Origin: Clostridia bacterium
Lineage (GTDB): Bacteria; Bacillota; Clostridia; TANB77; CAG-508
Length of the DNA stretch: 64,000 nucleotides
Assembly: GCA_900770385.1 (NCBI GenBank)
Contig: CAAGKK010000006.1
Span: forward strand, 62,001-126,000
Reading direction: 5' to 3'
Part shown: one piece after another, positions 56,748 to 64,000 of the stretch
Layout of the letters: each line of letters begins with the position of its first letter
Numbering within the stretch: position 1 is the stretch's first letter
Position numbers and translations under genes: made by a program
Notes under the pieces: generated by a model
What the model saw: only the letters and a program-made list of their open reading frames with translations
Told to the model about the DNA's origin: nothing
The model's database searches: none

Positions 56748-57584
56748 TTACAAATTACATATTATAATTCTATCATTTCCCGCTAGGTCTTTTTTACAGT
56801 ATATGTTTATATATTTATTGCTTTCTTCTATTAATTTAATTACTTCTTCTTTTTGGTCATACCCTATTTCTAATGCTAATATTCCATTTTCTTTTAAATG
56901 TTTATAAGCTGTCTGTATTATTATTTTATAAAAATCTAATCCATCTTCTCCACCATCTAACGCTATTAATGGTTCATTTTGTACTTCTTTTTCTAATGTT
57001 TTTATTATCTTGCTCTTTATATATGGCGGATTTGATACTATTACATCATATTTTTCTTCTATATTCTCAAACATATTTGATTTTATAAACTTACATTTAT
57101 CTAACACTTCATTTGTTTTTGCATTTTTCTGTGCCACTTTTAACGCATTTTCCGATATATCTGACATTGTTACATTTACATTAGTTGCATTCTTAGCAAT
57201 TGACACTCCTATTGCTCCGCTTCCTGTACAAATATCTAGCACATTTTTTTTGCCTTTTAATTTTTCTATCTTGTTTAATACTTCTTCTACTAATATTTCT
57301 GTATCTGGTTGCGGTATTAAAACATTTTCATCTACATAAAAATCTAAACCCATAAATTCTTGCTTATTGGTTATATATTGTAATGGTTTACCACTTTTTA
57401 AATCATGTATCCCTTTTTTATACTTATTTTCTATTTCTTTAGTAATTTCTTTTTCGCTATTTATTAGCAAATAGGTTGTGTCTATATGTAATATACTCTT
57501 TAACAACATTTTTGATAATTTATATGGTTCTTCTTTTTCTATTAAATTATTTTTTCCATATTCTAATAATTCTTTTATTTTCAT
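56748..57584 (-). CDS. prmC: Release factor glutamine methyltransferase PrmC
   Basis: PrmC methylates the GGQ glutamine of release factors RF1 and RF2. The 278 residues have the N-terminal helical bundle with PLQYITNKQEFMGLDFYVDE, the SAM-binding VLDICTGSGAIGVSIAK and the catalytic VSNPPYIKSK. prfA, the usual partner, is not in view. It begins the prmC-whiA-hemW run. Confidence 0.95.
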   Translation of the reverse strand: MKIKELLEYGKNNLIEKEEPYKLSKMLLKSILHIDTTYLLINSEKEITKEIENKYKKGIHDLKSGKPLQYITNKQEFMGLDFYVDENVLIPQPDTEILVEEVLNKIEKLKGKKNVLDICTGSGAIGVSIAKNATNVNVTMSDISENALKVAQKNAKTNEVLDKCKFIKSNMFENIEEKYDVIVSNPPYIKSKIIKTLEKEVQNEPLIALDGGEDGLDFYKIIIQTAYKHLKENGILALEIGYDQKEEVIKLIEESNKYINIYCKKDLAGNDRIIICNL

Positions 57585-57624
57585 GTTTTAAATTTTATCA
57601 TATTTTCCTTATCAAATCAATATT

Positions 57625-57662
57625 CTAAAAAAACACAGGAGCACTTTTAAAGTACTCCTGCA
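57625..57662 (-). terminator. Terminator of the 143-residue gene
   Basis: Stem CAGGAG-ACT / AGT-CTCCTG followed on the minus strand by seven T residues, just past the stop at 57667. Confidence 0.75.
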
Positions 57663-57666
57663 TTTT

Positions 57667-58098
57667 TTAGTCAAGCGCTTCTTCAATAAACAATACTGGG
57701 ACATTTTCCTCTCCATGAGATTTATATCCATATTCTGCGTGTACCACAGAAGTGTCTATATCCCCCATTACCTCTGCATAATAGCAATAAATATATCCAG
57801 CACAGCAGTCCTGCTCTACTGTTATATCTTTTGCTGAGATTGTGCTTTTAATATACAAAGAACCCTTTGTATATAGGTCATCAAGCAAATAAATATTATT
57901 TGCCCATATAGAAATGTCTTTTTCAATATTTAAGAATTGCGTTTGACATTGTGAAGGATCATTAGGCTGTATATCGCCATTAATGACTATATCGCCACAA
58001 AAATCCTTTGGTAATAAATCAATGATCCGCTCAAGTTGCTTCACACTAATATTACCGCCATGGTATACCACAGCATTTATAGGGATATTCTTTTTCAT
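57667..58098 (-). CDS. Hypothetical accessory protein, 143 residues
   Basis: I do not recognise this protein. Repeating short strands separated by turns (GDIVINGDIQPND; NIYLLDDLYTKGSLYIKSTI; SAKDITVEQDCCAGYIYCYY) suggest a beta-helix like that of polymer-forming (bactofilin-like) proteins. There is no signal peptide. Codon use is richer in GC than neighbours and it has an in-frame CGG (58027-58029). GGAGG precedes the ATG. It sits alone with its own terminator and is probably acquired. Confidence 0.6.
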   Translation of the reverse strand: MKKNIPINAVVYHGGNISVKQLERIIDLLPKDFCGDIVINGDIQPNDPSQCQTQFLNIEKDISIWANNIYLLDDLYTKGSLYIKSTISAKDITVEQDCCAGYIYCYYAEVMGDIDTSVVHAEYGYKSHGEENVPVLFIEEALD

Positions 58099-58221
58099 GA
58101 AACATTCCTCCTTGTGAAATTTTTATCCCTGTTCTACATTTCTTTTCGAAATGCAATAATATTATATCACGATTTTATGTTATTTTCAATCATTTTTATA
58201 TATTTCGAATGTACTTAAATA

Positions 58222-58250
58222 TTGACTATTTATTGTTTTTGATGTATTAT
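58222..58250 (+). promoter_or_regulatory. Sigma-A promoter for the ClpE-type gene
   Basis: TTGACT (58222-58227) and TATTAT (58245-58250) with a 17-base spacer. No CtsR operator (direct GGTCAAA repeats) is seen around it. Confidence 0.65.
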
Positions 58251-58288
58251 TTATTATGATATTTTTACAGTAAAGGAGAGACACATAT

Positions 58289-60583
58289 ATGTTATGTTCA
58301 AATTGCAAAAAGAATCCAGCTACTATTTTTATTAATGAACCTACAAAAGAAGATAAAAATCATCTAGTTGGATATTGCTATAATTGTGCAAAAGAAAAAG
58401 GAATTTCTGTTGATAAATCTGATATTAATAATATAAATAATATAAATCCTATCGATATTGATAAAATGGCTTCACAATTTGGAGTTATTTTTAAGGATAT
58501 ATCAAATTCACTAAACAATGAAAATTTAGATATATCTGATGAAAATGGCATGCCAATAGGTTCTATTTTTGGTGCTATGTTTAATCCAAATGAAACAGCT
58601 TCTAATAATGAAAATTCATCAGCTGCCAATGGTAATAAACGAGTTAAAGTTGATAAAAAACCTAAAGAAAAGAAAAGAAAATTTCTTGATACTTATGGTA
58701 CCAATTTAACTAATAAAGCAAAGAATAATCAATTAGATATAGTTATTGGAAGAGATAAAGAAATTAATAGAGTTATTCAAATATTAAATAGACGTACTAA
58801 AAATAATCCTTGCTTAATAGGAGAACCTGGTGTTGGTAAAACAGCAATTGCTCAAGGATTAGCTTTAAAAATCGCTACTCAAAATGTTCCTGCCAAATTA
58901 TTAAATAAAGAAGTTTATCTTTTAGATATGACAGCCGTAGTGGCAGGTACTCAATTTAGAGGTCAATTTGAAAGTAGAATGAAAGCAATTATTGATGAAT
59001 GTAAATCTTGTGGAAATATTATTCTAGTTATTGATGAAATTCATAATATTATTGGTGCTGGTGATTCTGAAAATTCAATGAGTGCTGCTAATATTTTAAA
59101 GCCATCACTTGCAAATGGTGAAATTCAGTTAATAGGAACAACTACATTAAAAGAATATAGAAAATATATAGAAAAGGACTCTGCACTAGAAAGAAGATTT
59201 CAAAGTGTTTTAGTTGAAGAGCCAAATATTGAAGATTCTATAAGCATACTTGAAGGTATAAAAAAATATTATGAAGATTATCATAAGGTTAAAATTTCTA
59301 CAGATGTTATAAGAAAAACTGTTATTATGTCTGAAAAATATATTCATGATAGATTCTTGCCAGATAAAGCTATAGATATTTTAGATGAAGCTTGTTCTAG
59401 AAAAAATTTAGACAACATAGATTTATTTAAGTTAGAAATTTTAAAAAATGAACTAGCTAATGTTCAAGCTCAAAAAGAAGAAGCTGCTCAAGCAGATTCT
59501 ACAGAAGATTATCAAAAAGCTGCTGATTTAAAAACAAAGGAATGTCAATTAATTGAAGACATTGATGCTCTAAACAAAAAAATAAAACTTCCTAATATTA
59601 CCGTAGAGGATATTGCTACAGTTGTTGAAAATTGGACTAAAATTCCTGTAAAGAAAATAACAGAAGCAGAAACAGATAAACTACTTAATTTAGAAAATAA
59701 TCTTCATAAAAGAATAGTAGGTCAAAATGCTGCTATTGAAGCAGTTAGCCGTGCAATAAGAAGAAATAGAGCTGGATTAAAATCTAGTAAAAGGCCACCT
59801 TCTTTTATCTTTGTTGGTCCTACAGGAGTTGGAAAAACATATCTTGCTAAATCTTTAGCTTATGAAATGTTTGGAAATGAAGATTCTATAATTAGAATAG
59901 ATATGTCGGAATATATGGAAAAACATTCTACTTCTAAATTAATAGGTTCACCTCCTGGATATGTTGGATATGATGATGCTGGTCAACTTACTGAAAAAGT
60001 AAAAAGAAAACCTTATTCAATTATTTTATTAGATGAAATTGAAAAAGCTCATCCAGATGTATTTAATATATTGCTTCAAGTATTAGATGATGGTAAACTA
60101 ACCGATTCTCAAGGCAACACTGTTAGTTTTGAAAATACAATAATAATTATGACATCAAATGCTGGTTCAAACCTTAATACAAATTCTATTGGTTTTGGAA
60201 AAACACCTTCTACTGACTCTGGTAAAATATTAGATACTTTAAAAGAAACTTTTAGACCAGAATTTTTAAATAGAATCGATGAAATTGTTGTATTTAATAG
60301 CCTAACAAAAGAAGAATTATTACAAATTGTAGATTTAATGTTAAATGATACAATTAATGCTCTATCTGATAAAAATATAAGCATGACTATAACACAGAAT
60401 GCAAAATTACAATTACTTGAAAAAGGTACAGATTTAAAATATGGTGCTAGACCATTAAGAAGAGCCATTCAAAGATATCTTGAAGACGAATTATCTGAGA
60501 TGATATTAAGACAAGAATTAAAAAATGGTCAAACAGTAGAGATAGATTTTATTAAAGACAAATTTGATTTTAAAATAAAATAG
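58289..60583 (+). CDS. clpE: Clp protease ATPase subunit, ClpE type
   Basis: A HSP100 unfoldase that feeds proteins to ClpP. The 764 residues start with a zinc finger (MLCSNCKKNPATIF, then GYCYNCAKEKG), the mark of ClpE, in place of the usual Clp-N repeats of ClpC. Two AAA+ modules follow: Walker A GEPGVGKTAIAQGLA with the IDEIHNIIGAG Walker B, a UVR-like coil (STEDYQKAADLKTKE), and Walker A GPTGVGKTYLAKSLA with LLDEIEKAHPDVF. The ribosome site is AAAGGAG. It is followed 13 bases later by pgsA. Confidence 0.92.
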   Translation: MLCSNCKKNPATIFINEPTKEDKNHLVGYCYNCAKEKGISVDKSDINNINNINPIDIDKMASQFGVIFKDISNSLNNENLDISDENGMPIGSIFGAMFNPNETASNNENSSAANGNKRVKVDKKPKEKKRKFLDTYGTNLTNKAKNNQLDIVIGRDKEINRVIQILNRRTKNNPCLIGEPGVGKTAIAQGLALKIATQNVPAKLLNKEVYLLDMTAVVAGTQFRGQFESRMKAIIDECKSCGNIILVIDEIHNIIGAGDSENSMSAANILKPSLANGEIQLIGTTTLKEYRKYIEKDSALERRFQSVLVEEPNIEDSISILEGIKKYYEDYHKVKISTDVIRKTVIMSEKYIHDRFLPDKAIDILDEACSRKNLDNIDLFKLEILKNELANVQAQKEEAAQADSTEDYQKAADLKTKECQLIEDIDALNKKIKLPNITVEDIATVVENWTKIPVKKITEAETDKLLNLENNLHKRIVGQNAAIEAVSRAIRRNRAGLKSSKRPPSFIFVGPTGVGKTYLAKSLAYEMFGNEDSIIRIDMSEYMEKHSTSKLIGSPPGYVGYDDAGQLTEKVKRKPYSIILLDEIEKAHPDVFNILLQVLDDGKLTDSQGNTVSFENTIIIMTSNAGSNLNTNSIGFGKTPSTDSGKILDTLKETFRPEFLNRIDEIVVFNSLTKEELLQIVDLMLNDTINALSDKNISMTITQNAKLQLLEKGTDLKYGARPLRRAIQRYLEDELSEMILRQELKNGQTVEIDFIKDKFDFKIK

Positions 60584-60596
60584 ATAGGAGTACAAT

Positions 60597-61148
60597 ATGT
60601 TAAAACATATTCCAAACATACTTACAATTGCAAGATTTATTATAATACCTTTTATTGTTTATTATTTAATAAAAGATATGTATATTGCGGCTTTAGTTGC
60701 ATTAATACTATCTGGGTTAACAGATGTTTTAGATGGAGCAATAGCCAGAAAATTTAACTTCATCACAAATTTCGGTAAATTAATTGATCCTCTTGCAGAC
60801 AAAACAACTCAACTTTCAATTTTATGTACTTTAGTTTGTAAAGGAATAATTCCATTATGGATTGTAATTGTAGTTCTTTTTAAGGAAGCCTTTATGGTTT
60901 CAGGTGCATCTTTTCTTTATGGAAAGGACTTAGTAGTTTCTAGTAAATGGTATGGTAAGGTTGCTACTGTTTTATTTTACTTAGCAATTGCATCTTCTTT
61001 ATTAATAAGACAATTTAATTTTAACTATTATTTTGATATTATTATTTACTACATGGCATTAGTTATGACTATATTTTCTTTAGTAATGTATTTTAGAGAA
61101 TTTTATATGAAAGGCTATTTTAAAAAAGAAAATTTAAAATTAAATTAA
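60597..61148 (+). CDS. pgsA: Phosphatidylglycerophosphate synthase (CDP-alcohol phosphatidyltransferase)
   Basis: It makes phosphatidylglycerophosphate from CDP-diacylglycerol and glycerol-3-phosphate in the membrane. The 183 residues carry the CDP-alcohol motif DVLDGAIARKFNFITNFGKL followed by IDPLADK, exactly matching D-x2-DG-x2-AR-x8-G-x3-D-x3-D, and several hydrophobic spans. The ribosome site is AGGAG. It probably shares the clpE transcript. Confidence 0.93.
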   Translation: MLKHIPNILTIARFIIIPFIVYYLIKDMYIAALVALILSGLTDVLDGAIARKFNFITNFGKLIDPLADKTTQLSILCTLVCKGIIPLWIVIVVLFKEAFMVSGASFLYGKDLVVSSKWYGKVATVLFYLAIASSLLIRQFNFNYYFDIIIYYMALVMTIFSLVMYFREFYMKGYFKKENLKLN

Positions 61149-61169
61149 AAAATTTTATAACATTTTTTA

Positions 61170-61193
61170 CGGGCGGACATATAAGTCCGCCCG
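61170..61193. repeat. GGCGGACA-type palindrome, copy 4
   Basis: CGGGCGGACA / AAGTCCGCCCG around a short spacer, in the gap between convergent pgsA and the BofC-like gene, where it may serve as a terminator. Confidence 0.7.
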
Positions 61194-61212
61194 TATATGA
61201 TTTAATTAATAA

Positions 61213-61797
61213 TTATTCATAATCTTCAAGAACACTGCTTAGATTTTCTTTTCCATATACAGTAATACCTTCCTTTAATCTTAATATATCTTCTTCTGTA
61301 AGAAATTCAGAAGTTATTTCTGTATCTTTCCATTTAGTTACATTGTTATTACTATCTATTATATAAATATAAACTTTTCCATCTTCTAATTTAAGTTTGT
61401 AATGTTCATTACAATACTCCTCCTCTTCTCTTTCTAACAGTATTTGTTCTTCTGAAAATTGTTCTATCTTCCAGCCTTTATATTTTTCTTTTATCTCTTC
61501 TTGTGTTAAATTTACTGCACTTGCGTCTATATCTTCATAACTATTTATATAATGTTTACATTTTGTATAATATGTTTTAAATATCATCAATGTATTAGGG
61601 GTCGTTTTTACTTTTGATGTAGATGTTTGAATTGTGTCTGATATTCTTATTTTGTTTTCAATAATATTTTCCTGCAAATTATTAGTACTAGAAATCTTTT
61701 CCCCAGAAGTATTGTATTTATATAAATAATTTCCAGCCAATACTCCCAATACAATTATAAAAAAAATACAAATAACAAAAATAATTTTATTTTTCAT
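61213..61797 (-). CDS. BofC C-terminal domain-like membrane protein
   Basis: A 194-residue protein with an N-terminal membrane anchor (IIFVICIFFIIVLGVLAGNY). The C-terminal 65 residues (KLKLEDGKVYIYIIDSNNN, then LTEEDILRLKEGITVYGKEN) resemble the BofC C-terminal domain, which in Bacillus acts in the sigma-K checkpoint. Proteins with this domain are common in spore-forming Clostridia. The role here is inferred. It is 56 bases after comEC on the same strand. Confidence 0.75.
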   Translation of the reverse strand: MKNKIIFVICIFFIIVLGVLAGNYLYKYNTSGEKISSTNNLQENIIENKIRISDTIQTSTSKVKTTPNTLMIFKTYYTKCKHYINSYEDIDASAVNLTQEEIKEKYKGWKIEQFSEEQILLEREEEEYCNEHYKLKLEDGKVYIYIIDSNNNVTKWKDTEITSEFLTEEDILRLKEGITVYGKENLSSVLEDYE

Positions 61798-61853
61798 TTT
61801 CTACCTTTAATCCTTTTTTGTATTATTCTCCACTTTTTCTAATATTATACATT

Positions 61854-64000
61854 TTAATTATTTATAAATTTTCTTACTTTTATTTTATTTTTTCTATTTA
61901 CATTTATCTGTATTTCTCCCATTTTATCTGTTCTATATATTTGTATATTTTTCTTTTTTAAATTTTTTATTACGCTTTCAGATGGATGTCCAAATTTATT
62001 ATTTTGTCCAACACCAATTACAGCATATTTAGGAGATACCGTATTTATAAATTCTTCTGAAGATGATGTTTTAGAACCATGATGAGCAACTTTTATAATA
62101 TCTGCTCTTAAAATTTCTTTATTATTAACATATCTTTTTAATATGGATTTTTCAGCCACTTCTTCTATATCTCCTGTAAATAACATAGAAAAATTGTAAT
62201 ATACTAATTTAAAAACAAACGAATTATTATTTATAGCATTATTTTGTATCATATTTTCATAATCTGGCCAAATCATATTAAAAATTACTCCTTTTTCTAT
62301 AGTTATTTTACTTTCTTTTACTACTTTTATCTTTATCTTTTTTGTTTTAGCAATAGATAAAAATTTTCTATAATTTTCGGAATTTTCATATTGTTTAGTA
62401 ATAATAATATGCTTGATTTTTATATGTTTCATTAAATATAATATTCCACCGCACATGATCAGTATCAAAGTGTGATATAAAAACATAATCCAATTTTCTA
62501 ATTCTTCTATCTAGTAAATATGGCAACAATATATTTTTACCAACATTACTATTTTCATTTCCACCTCCATCTATTAATATTGTTTTATTTAATGGTGTGA
62601 CTATTAAAGTGCTATCTCCTTGTCCAACATCTATAAAATATATTTTTAAACCAGAGGGTATTTGATTAATAAAAATAGATATAAGAATTATTAAGGCAAT
62701 ACAAACACACAGACTTTTCTTATTTTTTAAAATTTTATATTTAATACATGTTAGTATACTTTGAAATTTTTCCTTTATAAATTTTCTATTAGATTTTTGT
62801 ATTTCAAAAATTATAATTAAAATTGCAATAAATAAATAATACAAAATAATACTTATTATATATGGTGTTCTTACATATATTCTTGAAATTGGAATCATGC
62901 TACTATAATTTGCAACATTTATCAGTACCTTTAGAAGAACTATATATGGTTTAGCAAATATTTTAGAAATATGCATGTTAAAAAAAGAAATTAAAATTAA
63001 TATAAAACCAAATATAATTATTGGTCCAATTATTATACTGGCAATTAAATTTGAAATTATAAAAGTAAATGATATTGTGTTAAAACATATTGCCATAACT
63101 GGTAAAATTAGAACTTGTGCCGATATTGTTAATATACACATATCTTTTAATTTATCCATCATTTTTTTATCTTTACTCTTAATTTTATTAAATATTATAA
63201 TAATTCCTAATGTTCCTAAATACGAAAGTAAAAGTCCTACATCTAATATTTTATATGGATTCTCCAATAAAATAATACATAATGAAAAACTAATTGTCGT
63301 TGCTAAATCTTGTTTTCTGCAAAAAACTATTTGTAAAAGAAGAAATATAGTCATAATCACTGCTCTTGTTGCCGAAGCTGTAAAACCTATTACAAATAAA
63401 TAAAAGATTAATAAAATTGCTGTTAGTATATAATTTATCTTTTTGGTAATTCTTAATTTTCTAAAAAAAGTTATTAACCCTAATACAATATAAGAAATGT
63501 GTGCTCCAGAAACTGCTAGCAAATGTGATAAACTACTACCAGAAAATACATCTTTGGTTTCATCTGTAATATTTTCTGTATTTCCTAAAATTATTCCTAA
63601 AACTACTCCTTCTTCTTCTTTTGTAAATATTGTTCCTGTACTATTTATTATTTTCATTTTTAACCTATATGATAGTCTTCTTACAATAGAAATTCTATTC
63701 TTATATTTAGTTTTTGATTTTTCTATTGCTCTTATTGTTCCATAATTCTTTTTTGTTTTCAAATAGTTTTCATAACTAAAACCTTTAAAATTTCTTCTTG
63801 AATTTGGTTTTATATACTCTCCTGTGCAATATATACATGCTCCATATTCTAAATCCTTTTGCTTTTTATCTACAATAAAGCTAAATTTCTTTGAACTAAT
63901 TTTTTTATTATTTATTTTATGTACTTTTAACTCATAAGTTTTATTATATTCGTTTATTATAGGTTCAGATACTACTATGCCTTCTATTTCTACTTTACCT
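61854..64000 (-). CDS. comEC: ComEC/Rec2 DNA uptake protein, split by +1 shift at CGG, 5' end beyond window
   Basis: ComEC forms the channel for single-stranded DNA uptake. From the right edge the frame gives the OB-like DUF4131 domain (GKVEIEGIVVSEPIINEY), the competence membrane domain (LSHLLAVSGAHISYIVLGLI; ASATRAVIMTIF) and the start of the metallo-beta-lactamase domain (IYFIDVGQGDSTLIV; LDYVFISHFDTDHV). It then hits a CGG at 62451 and stops at 62395. The next frame continues GGILYLMKHIKIKHIII and KVAHHGSKTSSSEEF to 61854. Skipping the C gives DTDHVGG, the conserved metal motif. If unshifted, the nuclease-like domain is lost. Confidence 0.9.
62449..62451 (-). other. In-frame CGG codon at the +1 frameshift of comEC
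   Basis: Zero frame CAT GTG CGG TGG AAT; shifted CAT GTG C GGT GGA ATA. The restored Gly-Gly follows the HxDxDH metal-binding motif, as in other ComEC proteins. Confidence 0.8.

Overview
The window is a strongly AT-rich, low-GC Gram-positive (Clostridia-type) chromosome segment, probably from an uncultured gut-type anaerobe. It carries spore genes (spoVAC-AD-AE, ytaF, ylbJ, a BofC-like protein), a CarD regulator, RpoD/DnaG, two T-box leaders and ribosomal-protein leaders typical of Firmicutes. There are no respiratory genes in view. The species cannot be named from this sequence alone.

Layout. 1-9.8 kb: proS (cut by the left edge), scpB, tRNA-Met, rpoD-dnaG, carD and T-box-controlled valS, nearly all on the minus strand. 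9.8-18.7 kb: a complete type IV pilus operon (fused pilMN, pilO, pilP-like, pilin, prepilin peptidase, two prepilin-like genes, pilB, pilT, pilC). 18.9-21.1 kb: dodecin plus a minimal spoVA operon. 21-23.5 kb: infC-rpmI-rplT and rplM-rpsI, back to back from divergent promoters. 23.5-39.3 kb: lexA, ytaF, obg, trpS, a TagO/WecA enzyme, rpiB, ylbJ, rnhB, htrA, rimO, ppaC, mnmA, rpmA and rplU. 39.4-48.7 kb: an accessory island with different codon use, a relic relaxase/mobC module, a truncated Fic gene and copies of a small inverted-repeat element; a 68-nt perfect inverted repeat brackets about 8.4 kb. 48.7-64 kb: tRNA-Leu, a small alarmone synthetase, T-box-controlled pheS-pheT, hemW, a short whiA, prmC, a ClpE-type ATPase, pgsA, bofC-like and comEC (cut by the right edge).

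Main observation. Three core genes, ytaF, trpS and comEC, are each split by an apparent +1 frameshift. In all three the break falls exactly on an in-frame CGG codon. Skipping the C of CGG restores the conserved protein, and the next codon is then always GGN (Gly): GCT-C-GGT, TGC-C-GGG, GTG-C-GGT. A hand scan of the other core genes on both strands found no CGG used in frame as arginine. Seven in-frame CGG codons occur in five accessory, probably transferred genes. The simplest reading is that CGG has no normal arginine decoding here and acts as a +1 recoding signal, effectively a CGGN-to-Gly quadruplet. A systematic sequence error is the main alternative.

Other points: infC has no usable ATG/GTG/TTG at its Shine-Dalgarno site and probably starts at AUA. 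L27 lacks the Firmicute N-terminal extension and the Prp protease gene is missing from its usual place. The pilins lack Glu5. A promoter with perfect consensus drives a structured RNA of about 125 nt that ends in a terminator just before an acetyltransferase gene. A GGCGGACA-type palindrome recurs in gene gaps across the window.
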